Assembly (NCBI GenBank): GCA_035341855.1
Contig: DAOQWA010000005.1
Location: 1 to 64,000 of the forward strand
Length of the DNA: 64,000 nucleotides
Direction: 5' to 3'
From: QQVM01 sp035341855
GTDB lineage: Bacteria > Bacteroidota > Bacteroidia > AKYH767-A > 2013-40CM-41-45
In this document: positions 1-8,539 of the stretch, one piece after another
Numbering within the stretch: position 1 is the first letter of the stretch
Layout of the letters: the number at the start of each line of letters is the position of its first letter
Notes under the pieces: model-generated
What the model was told of the DNA's origin: nothing
The model's database searches: none
What the model saw: only the letters and a program-made list of their open reading frames with translations
Position numbers and translations under genes: made by a program

Positions 1-866
1 ATACTGCTATCGATAAAGAGACACCGGTTGCAGTTCTTGTTAATAGCGGCTCTGCATCGGCATACGAGATTGTCTCAGGAGCTTTACAAGATTTAGATCG
101 AGGCGTGATCGTTGGACAACGTACCTACGGCAAAGGACTTGTACAAACAACAAGGCCGTTGAGTTATAATTCGCAGCTGAAAATAACAACAGCCAAATAT
201 TATATTCCAAGTGGGAGATGCATACAGGCACTGGACTACTCCAATAGAAACGAAGATGGAAGTGTTGGAAAGATTCCGGATAGTTTAATGCGTGAATTCA
301 AGACTATGGCAGGCAGGACCGTTCTTGATGGCGGAGGTGTACTCCCGGACTTGTTAACAACAGCTCCGAAATACAGCAATATTACTAACAGCCTCCTGGC
401 CAAGAACATAATATTCGACTATGCATCCGTGTATTCTCGACGACACAAGTCTATAGCCTCAGCCTCTGAATTTAAATTTACGGATGAGGACTTTAAAGAT
501 TTCGAAAACTACATTGCAAACAAGGATTATGATTATGTAAGCAGCACAGAAAAAACGTTGGCAGAGCTGAAAACAAATTCTGAAACAGATAACTCTTTTA
601 AAGACATATCCGCCGAATATGATGCTTTGAAATTAAAAGTAGCACACAGTAAACAACAAGATATCAAGAAAAATAAACAAGAAATTACACGACTGCTGGA
701 AGAAGAAATTATTTCAAGATACTATTATCAGCAGGGAAGGATTGCTGCTTCATTAAAGTACGATTCCGAACTAATAAAAGCCATAGAATTATTAAAAAAT
801 ACATCAAGATATGCAGGCATATTAAATGGAAGTGTCAATGCGAATGCTATTGGAAAAGAAAAGTAA
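1..866 (+). CDS. S41 family C-terminal processing peptidase, 5' end missing
   Basis: This is the C-terminal 287 residues of a carboxyl-terminal processing protease; the reading frame is open at the left edge of the window, so the start and PDZ domain lie outside. The visible part opens inside the catalytic core: the nucleophile serine lies in the SGSAS motif and the general-base lysine in YGKGLVQ about 27 residues later, the usual Ser-Lys dyad of the family. A helical tail of about 150 residues follows. Such proteases act in the periplasm on protein C-termini or as tail-specific quality-control enzymes. A full-length paralogue lies at 19504-21129. The next gene follows after 36 bases on the same strand, so co-transcription is possible. 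Family assignment is firm; substrate is unknown. Confidence 0.93.
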   Translation, partial: TAIDKETPVAVLVNSGSASAYEIVSGALQDLDRGVIVGQRTYGKGLVQTTRPLSYNSQLKITTAKYYIPSGRCIQALDYSNRNEDGSVGKIPDSLMREFKTMAGRTVLDGGGVLPDLLTTAPKYSNITNSLLAKNIIFDYASVYSRRHKSIASASEFKFTDEDFKDFENYIANKDYDYVSSTEKTLAELKTNSETDNSFKDISAEYDALKLKVAHSKQQDIKKNKQEITRLLEEEIISRYYYQQGRIAASLKYDSELIKAIELLKNTSRYAGILNGSVNANAIGKEK

Positions 867-902
867 ATCATTCGTCATTAAGTTTTCAAAATTATCCTGC
901 GA

Positions 903-2480
903 ATGAATATCTCCAAGCTTCAACAATCGAATTACCTGCTCTTTGCCGGATTGATAATGCTCGCAGCAGGTTTGCCTGTTTCTTTCTTTCTAACCAGTCT
1001 TTCACAATTTTTCATTGTCGGTTCATTCTTCCTCGAAGGATCGTTTAAAGCTAAGTTTAAAAATTTTATTGGAAATAAAGCAGCAGTGCTTCTGACACTT
1101 TTATGGTTATTTCATTTGTTTGGCATGCTGTGGACATCAGATATTGATGAAGGACTAAAAGATCTGAGGATAAAACTTCCATTACTAATTCTACCAATCG
1201 TTTTGGCCGGTTCAGGCCCACTGAATAAAAATCAATTTAATATTGTGTTAGGCGTTTTTATTGCTGCCGTTTTTGGTGGGTCACTGGTTAGTGTGGCTGT
1301 TTATAATGGCTTTATCCAAAAAGAACTTCATAGCATAAGGGACATATTTATATTTAATGTATCACACATTAGATTCGCGTTATTCGTTTGCCTGTCAATA
1401 TTTATTTTATTCAAAACTCTTATTTATAAATATCTTCAAAAGTCCTATGTAAGCGCTGCAGGCCTTTTGGCTTTGACAATATGGTTTCTATACTTCCTGG
1501 TTTTTATAGAATCCATCACCGGGATATTAATATTGATCTTTACTGTACTTGTGAATTTAATATGGCTTGCCTGGAGAACTAAAGGAGTGGCAATTAAAGG
1601 TTTTATAATTTTAACCGTACTGCTCATTCCTCTGTTTATTTTTTCTGAGGTGCGTAGTATTTTGTCTGAGTATAATGTAAGGCAAGATTATCCTGCAGAC
1701 ATAGATGCAAAAACGGAATCGGGTAATCCATACGTCACTTTGGATGACAATGTTTTATTTGAAAACGGTTATCCGATATGGGCCTATGTGTGCGAAGAAG
1801 AACTAAGACCTCAATGGAATTCCATAAGTTCAATAAAATATGATTCATTAGATGAGCGGGAACAACCGATACGGTTTACTCTCATCCGTTTTCTTGCCTC
1901 TAAAGGGTTAAAAAAAGATGCAGAAGCAATAAAATCGCTTAGTAAAGATGAAGTGAAGTCCATTGAAAAAGGCATAGCAAATGTTAAATATCAAAACCTT
2001 TCTAATACAAGGATCCGATTGATCCAGATCGTGTGGGAAATAGACCAGTATAAAAAAGGTCTAAATCCGAGCGGGCATTCAGTCACGCAACGATTTGAAT
2101 TTTGGAAGGCGGCTATCGGTATCATTAAAGAAAATCCTTTAAGTGGCGTTGGGACAGGAGACATGCCGGAGGCGTATAAAGAGCAATACAATAAAACAGA
2201 CAGCAAGCTAAGTGAAAAATTCCGTCTGCGTGCACACAATCAATATCTGGCTTTTGGTGTTGGACTAGGAATTCCTTTGCTTTTGTTTTTTATTTTTCTG
2301 CTTCTCTATTCACTCTTATCAAAGGAAAATAAAAAGGATTATTTATTTAGAAGCTTTTGGTTCATTGCAGTATTATCAATGCTGACAGAAGACACACTTG
2401 AAACACAAACCGGTGTAACCTTCTTTGCATTTTTTCTGTGCTTGTTTCTATTTTCAAAACCGGAAAAACAAACGGCTTAA
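903..2480 (+). CDS. O-antigen ligase / polymerase-like membrane protein (WaaL/Wzy superfamily)
   Basis: The 525-residue product is a polytopic inner-membrane protein with about ten hydrophobic helices. A hydrophilic stretch at about residues 250-390 interrupts the helices and is probably a large periplasmic loop. It ends in the family's conserved region, RFEFWKAAI...NPLSGVGTGD at about 395-420, followed by RAHNQYL near 440. These features fit the O-antigen ligase family, which moves undecaprenyl-linked glycan onto lipid A-core or polymerises O-units. Two LPS-type glycosyltransferases lie convergently just downstream, which supports a role in surface glycan assembly. Ligase and polymerase cannot be told apart from sequence alone. 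The facing gene ends only 20 bases beyond this stop codon. Confidence 0.82.
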   Translation: MNISKLQQSNYLLFAGLIMLAAGLPVSFFLTSLSQFFIVGSFFLEGSFKAKFKNFIGNKAAVLLTLLWLFHLFGMLWTSDIDEGLKDLRIKLPLLILPIVLAGSGPLNKNQFNIVLGVFIAAVFGGSLVSVAVYNGFIQKELHSIRDIFIFNVSHIRFALFVCLSIFILFKTLIYKYLQKSYVSAAGLLALTIWFLYFLVFIESITGILILIFTVLVNLIWLAWRTKGVAIKGFIILTVLLIPLFIFSEVRSILSEYNVRQDYPADIDAKTESGNPYVTLDDNVLFENGYPIWAYVCEEELRPQWNSISSIKYDSLDEREQPIRFTLIRFLASKGLKKDAEAIKSLSKDEVKSIEKGIANVKYQNLSNTRIRLIQIVWEIDQYKKGLNPSGHSVTQRFEFWKAAIGIIKENPLSGVGTGDMPEAYKEQYNKTDSKLSEKFRLRAHNQYLAFGVGLGIPLLLFFIFLLLYSLLSKENKKDYLFRSFWFIAVLSMLTEDTLETQTGVTFFAFFLCLFLFSKPEKQTA

Positions 2481-2500
2481 AAAAAATTTTTATATCCTCT

Positions 2501-3532
2501 TCAGTTCCTGATCCATTGTTGAACAATATCTGAAACCTGACTTGCGCTTATCTCATTTATGCAATGACATTTCGCAGGTTCATTCCGACAATCGGAGCAT
2601 GACTTGTCAACTACTGCCACTTGGGCTGCTTTACCTATAGGCGCCCACCTACCGGGGTGCATTGGTCTTATAGGCGGGTATATACCTAATGCATGTTTAC
2701 CAAGTGAAGAAGCAATGTGCAACGGACCGGTACTGGCAGCTACCAATCCATCCGAAGCATTAATTAATGCAATCAGTTCCTCTAGATTCATTTTGCCGAC
2801 AAGGTCCAGACTATTTCCTGGCAAGGATTTCAGCCAATCTTTAAGTCCGGTTCTTTCATTTTCTGATCCGGTAATGATAATTTGAAACTTATCAGGCGGC
2901 AAATATCTTATCAGATCGAGATAATGAACCTTATTCCATTCTCTGGCACTGGCATTAGATCCCGGATGAAGGATCAGCTTGAATTTAGTAGTACTCAAAC
3001 GATCATTGAACTTTTCGCCTAGCGGAGGAATTTTCGTAAATCCTGTTAATGAAGCCAATTTTTCCAACGAAGGTATTTCGTTTAGTCCAAGATCCTGCAG
3101 GAGAAATGTATTTAACTGAGATTCGTGGTATTCGGAATTTTTTCGACTGAAAGAAACAAGATGATTACAATTCCAAATATGGTATAACCTATGTGTGGTC
3201 CCTACTCTATCCGGAATAGCTGCTTGTCTGGCTGCAGAAGCAATATCCTCACGTGGAAAAACGTGCAATATCACGTCAGCCTTTATTTCTTGAAGAAATG
3301 AAACCCGGCCACGCACATCAAAATTTCTAAAAGAATCATAATTGTAAAACTCATCTACGTGCTCGCAGGCGTTTATAACGTCATAAGTATATGTCCTTCC
3401 AAGAAAAGCAACTTTCACTTCTTTGCCCAGCATTTCCTTGATAAGACCGGCAAGAGGCAAAGCGAGCATGACATCACCTATTGCATCACTGCGGCTTATA
3501 AGGACTCTCTTTATAGCGGACGTTTTTATCAA
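2501..3532 (-). CDS. Glycosyltransferase family 9 (heptosyltransferase-like)
   Basis: This 343-residue protein has the GT-B fold pattern of ADP-heptose:LPS heptosyltransferases. The N-terminal half begins with KRVLISRSDAIGDVMLALP, the typical acceptor-domain start. The C-terminal half has ILHPGSNASAREW near residue 187 and the donor-binding STGPLHIASSLG near 265. A cysteine cluster close to the C-terminus (CSDCRNEPAKCHC) could bind a metal or form disulfides; similar cysteines occur in some GT9 relatives. It would add a heptose or similar sugar to the LPS core on the cytoplasmic face of the inner membrane. The gene follows the family 2 glycosyltransferase by 4 bases on the same strand, so the two form an operon. 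Confidence 0.9.
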   Translation of the reverse strand: MIKTSAIKRVLISRSDAIGDVMLALPLAGLIKEMLGKEVKVAFLGRTYTYDVINACEHVDEFYNYDSFRNFDVRGRVSFLQEIKADVILHVFPREDIASAARQAAIPDRVGTTHRLYHIWNCNHLVSFSRKNSEYHESQLNTFLLQDLGLNEIPSLEKLASLTGFTKIPPLGEKFNDRLSTTKFKLILHPGSNASAREWNKVHYLDLIRYLPPDKFQIIITGSENERTGLKDWLKSLPGNSLDLVGKMNLEELIALINASDGLVAASTGPLHIASSLGKHALGIYPPIRPMHPGRWAPIGKAAQVAVVDKSCSDCRNEPAKCHCINEISASQVSDIVQQWIRN

Positions 3533-3536
3533 TCTT

Positions 3537-4295
3537 CTATTTTTTTTGCAGTGCTAATAATTTCAAATATTTCAGAAATGTTGCATGAGCTGAAATACGC
3601 GCAATAACAAAACCGGAGTAACCATCTAAAAATCCCAACTTTAGGAAATAATCTCTTACAAATTTATAGAATGGTTTATATAAGAGCATGAGGACATTCG
3701 CTCTCTTTCCTGCTGCAAAAGCACTATGGGCACCCAGGGTTGTAAACTTATTCACCTGTGCAATGTGATCTTCCGCTGTGTAATATGAATAATGCAAGAT
3801 ATCGCCTTTAACCTTTCCAATAGATGAATGCCGGTCTGGTAAAAACTCATCATGCGGATTCACACCTCCCCAGCTTCCTTTACCTACCGTGATAAGTCTG
3901 ATCTTCGTATCGGGGTACCAACTTCCATGACGGATCCATGCACCACAATAGTTTGTCAAGCGATTCATTGAATACGCATCTTTGTCCCAAGTGGATTTTA
4001 ATCTGATTATACTTTGAATAAGCTCTTCCGATAAGGCTTCATCAGCATCCAGAGAAAGCACATGTTTATTCGCTGATAATCCCAGTGCAAAATTTTTCTG
4101 TTCTATATGGCCTTTAAATTCATTTTTAACAAATCGTACATTGAACTCTTTGCAAATTGCCTCGGTCTTATCAGTTGAAAAGGAATCAACTACAATAATT
4201 TCATCGGCAATGCTTTGCACGGATTCCAAACAACGACGGATGTTTTTTTCCTCGTTGAAAGTGATAATAAGGACAGAAATTTTGACAGTTGACAT
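3537..4295 (-). CDS. Glycosyltransferase family 2 (LPS core WaaE-like)
   Basis: The product is a 252-residue GT-A glycosyltransferase. It starts with KISVLIITFNEEKNIRRCLE, has DSFSTDKTEAIC for nucleotide binding and a DADE metal-binding motif near residue 80. The C-terminal region has a hydrophobic segment and GFLDGYSGFVIA, as in the KdtX/WaaE group of LPS core glucosyltransferases. I chose the ATG at 4295. The frame stays open upstream to 4652, but that extension runs antisense through the divergent meaB gene and does not resemble a glycosyltransferase. The 85-base gap to meaB must hold both divergent promoters. It is the first gene of a two-gene operon with the family 9 enzyme. The sugar donor is unknown. 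Confidence 0.88.
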   Translation of the reverse strand: MSTVKISVLIITFNEEKNIRRCLESVQSIADEIIVVDSFSTDKTEAICKEFNVRFVKNEFKGHIEQKNFALGLSANKHVLSLDADEALSEELIQSIIRLKSTWDKDAYSMNRLTNYCGAWIRHGSWYPDTKIRLITVGKGSWGGVNPHDEFLPDRHSSIGKVKGDILHYSYYTAEDHIAQVNKFTTLGAHSAFAAGKRANVLMLLYKPFYKFVRDYFLKLGFLDGYSGFVIARISAHATFLKYLKLLALQKK

Positions 4296-4380
4296 ATCCG
4301 GACTGCAATTTAAGATAATTATGCTTTGGGTTTTGATGCTGGGTTGCTTTCTCGTTTCTTTGTCCTGTTGAGTCAAACAA

Positions 4381-5313
4381 ATGAAAAAAGAGGAATCAAG
4401 AACATTATTAAAAAAGATCGGGCAGGGAGACAGGAAAGTATTAGCTCGTGCTATTACCATCGTTGAAAACGGGCTTGAAGGTGCATCCGATATCCTTTCC
4501 GGGTTGAAGACGAACTCAAAGATTCCCGTCCTTGGAGTTACAGGACCTCCGGGTGCCGGAAAAAGCACCTTGATCAATGCTTTGATATCTACGTTGAGTG
4601 ATGCCGGAAAAAAAATTGCAATACTGGCTGTAGACCCAACATCCCCGTTCAATTATGGATCCTTACTTGGTGACAGACTTCGGATGTCAGAGCATTTTAC
4701 AGATCCAAATGTTTTCATTCGTTCAATTGCTACACGGGGTTCATTGGGTGGACTTTCTGAAAAGATCATTGAAATAGTTGATATATTAAGAGCTTCTGAT
4801 TTTGATATGATCATTGTTGAGACGGTAGGTGTCGGACAATCGGAAGTAGAAATTGCCGGCCTTGCTGATACAACAATGGTAGTAGTGGTGCCTGAATCAG
4901 GTGACGAGATCCAAACATTGAAGTCAGGGATCATGGAGATTGCAGATATTTTTATTGTAAATAAATGTGATCGTGATGGTTCTGACAAACTTGCCAATTC
5001 ATTACAAAAAATGTTACATGACTTCAAAAACAATACCTGGAATGTACCGGTATTAAAAGTGAGTGCAATTAATAATGTGGGCATTAAGGAACTTATTGAA
5101 GCAATTGAGCAACATAAACAAGTTAGTGAAGGCAAAGAAAAGCGCTTATATCTTCTGACTCAAAAAGCATATCATCTCATAGAGCAAGCCAGAATGAAGG
5201 ACATTAAGAAACCGGAATTGGAAACTGCTTTAAAGGAAGCCATTTCCTCTGCCGATTTTAATCTGTATCTATTTGTAGATCAATATCTAAGGAGAAAAAT
5301 TGGGGATTCCTAA
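4381..5313 (+). CDS. meaB: Methylmalonyl-CoA mutase-associated GTPase MeaB (ArgK family)
   Basis: This is a 310-residue G3E-family P-loop GTPase. The Walker A motif GPPGAGKST is at about residue 56, the family's DPTSPFNYGSLLGDRLRM switch region follows, and ETVGVGQSEVE and the NKCD guanine-specificity motif come later. Length is normal for the family. MeaB chaperones adenosylcobalamin-dependent methylmalonyl-CoA mutase: it gates cofactor loading and protects the mutase from inactivation. The mutase subunits are not in this window, so the partner is encoded elsewhere. The gene is divergent from the glycosyltransferase operon. The next gene's chosen start lies 31 bases past this stop. Confidence 0.95.
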   Translation: MKKEESRTLLKKIGQGDRKVLARAITIVENGLEGASDILSGLKTNSKIPVLGVTGPPGAGKSTLINALISTLSDAGKKIAILAVDPTSPFNYGSLLGDRLRMSEHFTDPNVFIRSIATRGSLGGLSEKIIEIVDILRASDFDMIIVETVGVGQSEVEIAGLADTTMVVVVPESGDEIQTLKSGIMEIADIFIVNKCDRDGSDKLANSLQKMLHDFKNNTWNVPVLKVSAINNVGIKELIEAIEQHKQVSEGKEKRLYLLTQKAYHLIEQARMKDIKKPELETALKEAISSADFNLYLFVDQYLRRKIGDS

Positions 5314-5344
5314 AATAGTTGTAAATTGTTTCGATTTTAGAATC

Positions 5345-7402
5345 ATGAGCAAGAAAAAAAACACAAATAAATATCAGATACTATTAAAAACCCTGCTCAT
5401 TGCAGGGCTTCTGATTTTCAACGTAAATTCAGCCAAAGTAGAGGCACAAGCTTTTTGGACTGAAACATTCGGAACAAATACCGGAGCATGTGATCAGGGA
5501 AATTTGGCCAACAATTCAGTAACTTCTAATGGAGTATGGATCGTAACAGACATTGGTGTACAGGATACATATGCCAATGAATGGTATATGAGTGCGACTG
5601 AACCGGGACTGAGTCCGGGGAGTTGTTCTACACCGGGATGCCATGCAAACAGTTCTCTGACAAACCGCACACTACATGTCGGAAATGTTGCAGGTTCTCC
5701 GAATGCCTTAACACTTTGTTCAACAGGAGACTGTGGAGCCGTCTATGATCCGGGGGGATTTCAGAATGTCGTCATGACAGATAAAAGGGCTGAATCCCCA
5801 ACTATAAACTGTACAGGACAAACAGATGTATTATTATCCTTCGATTATTTTGAGTATGGAGATGATGTCTTGAATGTCGACAATACATTGATTGAATATT
5901 GGGATGGTGCAATATGGACAAACATTTCTGACCCTCCAAGAACAAGCCAGATCTGTGGTCCGGGCTTTGGTACATGGACAACATTTACGGTTCAACTACC
6001 GTCTAACGCCAGTAATAATCCAAATGTGAAAATCGGATTTCGTTGGCAAAATAATAATGGAGGAACAGGAACAAGTCCGTCTTTTGCTGTTGACAATATT
6101 CAACTTTTCGGTGCTCTTGCTCCTACAGCAGATTTTATTGCCAGCGATACAGTTTTATGTATAGACGATTGTATCAACTTCACTGACCAGAGTACAAGCA
6201 GTCCTACTAGTTATAGTTGGGAATTTATCGGTGGCACACCTTCCACTTCGTCGGTTCCTAACCCAATGAATATTTGCTACTCCGCTGCAGGAACCTATAC
6301 AGTGAAACTGACCGTTGCAAATGGTACCGGGTTAGATTCCATTACTAAGATCAATTATATTACAGTCAACCCATGCAATCCTCCTACTGCGATTTTCAGT
6401 TCTGATACTACGCAAATCTGCGAACGTTCGTGCATGAACTTTTATGACTTGAGTACCGGAGGGGCAACATCATGGGAATGGTTTTTCCCCGGTGGAACAC
6501 CTGCCACAAGCACAAATCCGAACCCTATAGGTATATGTTATTTTACTCCCGGAACTTACGATGTAACTCTGGTTGTTGGTAATTCATTTGGGTACGACAC
6601 CCTCACCATCCCGAATTACATGACGATTGATCTTTGCCCTCTACCCGAGGCAGATTTTAACACCTTCACTCAAAACATTTGCTCCAACCGTTGTGTAAAC
6701 TTCTTTGACCTTTCGACAGAAAATCCAATTGCATGGAGATGGTATTTTCCGGGTGCCAATCCGGATACTTCGACAGCCCAAAACCCAACCAACATCTGCT
6801 ATGCAGTTGACGGATTCTATGACGTACGTCTTATAGCAACAAATCAAAACGGATCCGATACCATTGTAAAATATTCATATATAAATGTTGAAAGCGTTCC
6901 GGGAGCATATGTAAGTCCGGACACGGCGATGTTCTTTGGAAACTTCTATCAGCTTAATGCAGGAGGCGGATCGTCCTATAGCTGGTCTCCATCCCTGGGA
7001 CTGGACACGGCAGCCGGACCTAATCCAATTGCATCACCCGGCACTACAACAACTTACACCTGTGCAATTATTGACAGTAGTACAGGATGTATAGCCACCC
7101 GTCAAGTCAACATCACCATTCTTCACGATAACAGATTTTTTGTTCCTAATACTTTCTCTCCAAATGGAGATGGATACAATGATGTGTTATATCTGAGAGG
7201 CAACAATTTATACGGTATACGTTTCAGCGTATATGACAGATGGGGTGAAAAAGTATTCGAAACTACTGATGCAAGCATTGGTTGGGACGGTAAATACAAA
7301 GGAAAGGATTTGGACCCGGCAGTCTTTATGTATGTGGTTACTGTTAACTATGCCGATAAAAAAACAGTAACTCAAACCGGTGACGTTACTCTTGTCAGAT
7401 AA
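5345..7402 (+). CDS. Secreted PKD-repeat protein with gliding-motility-type C-terminal domain
   Basis: This 685-residue protein starts with a signal peptide (basic KKKNTNK, hydrophobic LLIAGLLIF, cleavage near AQA). An N-terminal region of about 230 residues resembles a jelly-roll-type domain. Three PKD-like repeats of about 80 residues follow, each with the same three cysteines and a WxFxGGTP-like core. The last 90 residues match the Bacteroidota gliding-motility-associated C-terminal domain (FVPNTFSPNGDGYND, then VYDRWGEKVFE), a type B T9SS signal. The frame opens at 5300 within meaB, but the ATG at 5345 places the signal peptide correctly. The PorP/SprF gene follows after 19 bases, an arrangement common for type B cargo. 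The protein probably ends at the cell surface. Confidence 0.9.
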   Translation: MSKKKNTNKYQILLKTLLIAGLLIFNVNSAKVEAQAFWTETFGTNTGACDQGNLANNSVTSNGVWIVTDIGVQDTYANEWYMSATEPGLSPGSCSTPGCHANSSLTNRTLHVGNVAGSPNALTLCSTGDCGAVYDPGGFQNVVMTDKRAESPTINCTGQTDVLLSFDYFEYGDDVLNVDNTLIEYWDGAIWTNISDPPRTSQICGPGFGTWTTFTVQLPSNASNNPNVKIGFRWQNNNGGTGTSPSFAVDNIQLFGALAPTADFIASDTVLCIDDCINFTDQSTSSPTSYSWEFIGGTPSTSSVPNPMNICYSAAGTYTVKLTVANGTGLDSITKINYITVNPCNPPTAIFSSDTTQICERSCMNFYDLSTGGATSWEWFFPGGTPATSTNPNPIGICYFTPGTYDVTLVVGNSFGYDTLTIPNYMTIDLCPLPEADFNTFTQNICSNRCVNFFDLSTENPIAWRWYFPGANPDTSTAQNPTNICYAVDGFYDVRLIATNQNGSDTIVKYSYINVESVPGAYVSPDTAMFFGNFYQLNAGGGSSYSWSPSLGLDTAAGPNPIASPGTTTTYTCAIIDSSTGCIATRQVNITILHDNRFFVPNTFSPNGDGYNDVLYLRGNNLYGIRFSVYDRWGEKVFETTDASIGWDGKYKGKDLDPAVFMYVVTVNYADKKTVTQTGDVTLVR

Positions 7403-7421
7403 TATTCAATAAACCATTTCG

Positions 7422-8471
7422 ATGAAAAATATTTTACATGCATTCGTTGTTCTTGCACTGCTGATAGCCACAGCAACTTTACAGGCACAGGATGCACATT
7501 TTTCCCAATTCGCCACAACACCTTTGCAAGTTAACCCGGCACAGACAGGTATATTTGACGGAGTATTTCGTTTGTCAAATAACTATCGAAGTCAATGGTC
7601 AGGTTTAGGAAAGGGCTATTCTACAATACATGTCGCTGCAGATGCTCCTTTAGGCAAGGGAAATCTGGGTACTAACTTTTTTGGAGTTGGCTTGATGGTT
7701 TATCAGGACCGAGCCGGAAGTGCAGGGTTTAAAAATACTATCATAGAAGCCTCCGGATCCTATGTTGCTGCTATGGATAATGATGCCAATCATTACTTCA
7801 GCATAGGCTTTCAGGTGGGTTTAAATCAAATGGGACTCGACAGAGATAAAGCAACATGGGATTCACAATGGAACGGAGATTCCTTTGACCCAACACTTCC
7901 TTCACTAGATAACTTACAGCTTGAAACATTTACCTATCTTGATTTTAACGGAGGCGTACTATACTATTATGTTCCTGACGGAATAAACACTGTCACTTTG
8001 GGAGCGAGCATGTCGCATATAGGCAGTCCTAACGTTAGCTTTTACGCCCGCGAGGAAACTCCATTGCGCAGAAAAATCACATTACACGGGAGCGCAGAAT
8101 TAAACGTAACAAATGACCAAACCAGTTGGATTAATCCCCGCTTTCATGCATCATTCCAGGGTAAGCAAAAGGAAATTATTTTTGGTGCCCTGGTAAAAAA
8201 TAAAGTACAGCTTAAATCCCGTTATACTGATTATCAGAAGGAAGTGTTTTTTTCCATTGGAGGATTCTACAGGGTGCAGGATGCATTTATTCTTGCCACC
8301 AGATTTGACTATCACAAATTCGGCCTAGGGATCAGCTATGATATTAATGCTTCAGGCTTACGTAAGCTTAGCAACTCAGCAAGTGCCTGGGAATTCAATC
8401 TTTCATTTGTTGCACCGGTAATGAGAGGAAGAAAAGAGAAGAACTTCAACAAGATGCCGAAATTCTTATAG
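7422..8471 (+). CDS. PorP/SprF family type IX secretion membrane protein
   Basis: The 349-residue product has a signal peptide ending near LQAQDAHFSQF and the family's opening pattern PLQVNPAQTGIFDG...RLSNNYRSQW, then an alternating beta-strand barrel. PorP/SprF proteins sit in the outer membrane and help anchor or export T9SS proteins, often being paired with one large adhesin that has a type B C-terminal domain. That partner is the gene immediately upstream, 19 bases away, so the pair is probably one transcription unit. This copy is more likely a dedicated partner than the core PorP, since other core T9SS genes are absent here. Confidence 0.93.
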   Translation: MKNILHAFVVLALLIATATLQAQDAHFSQFATTPLQVNPAQTGIFDGVFRLSNNYRSQWSGLGKGYSTIHVAADAPLGKGNLGTNFFGVGLMVYQDRAGSAGFKNTIIEASGSYVAAMDNDANHYFSIGFQVGLNQMGLDRDKATWDSQWNGDSFDPTLPSLDNLQLETFTYLDFNGGVLYYYVPDGINTVTLGASMSHIGSPNVSFYAREETPLRRKITLHGSAELNVTNDQTSWINPRFHASFQGKQKEIIFGALVKNKVQLKSRYTDYQKEVFFSIGGFYRVQDAFILATRFDYHKFGLGISYDINASGLRKLSNSASAWEFNLSFVAPVMRGRKEKNFNKMPKFL

Positions 8472-8539
8472 TTAGAAGCGGGCGGTCAGGCGCTTTCGAC
8501 TTGAACATTTCTTCTTATAAAACTCCAGACCTGTGAACC

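Noticed and set aside
4296..4652. Upstream extension of the family 2 glycosyltransferase frame
   Set aside because: It runs antisense to the clear MeaB coding sequence and its translation is not glycosyltransferase-like. The ATG at 4295 gives the conserved N-terminus.
8470..8539. Short AAGCG...CGCTT dyad between the PorP/SprF and MurF-racemase genes
   Set aside because: The stem is only five pairs with a long loop and no T-run, so it is not a supportable terminator.
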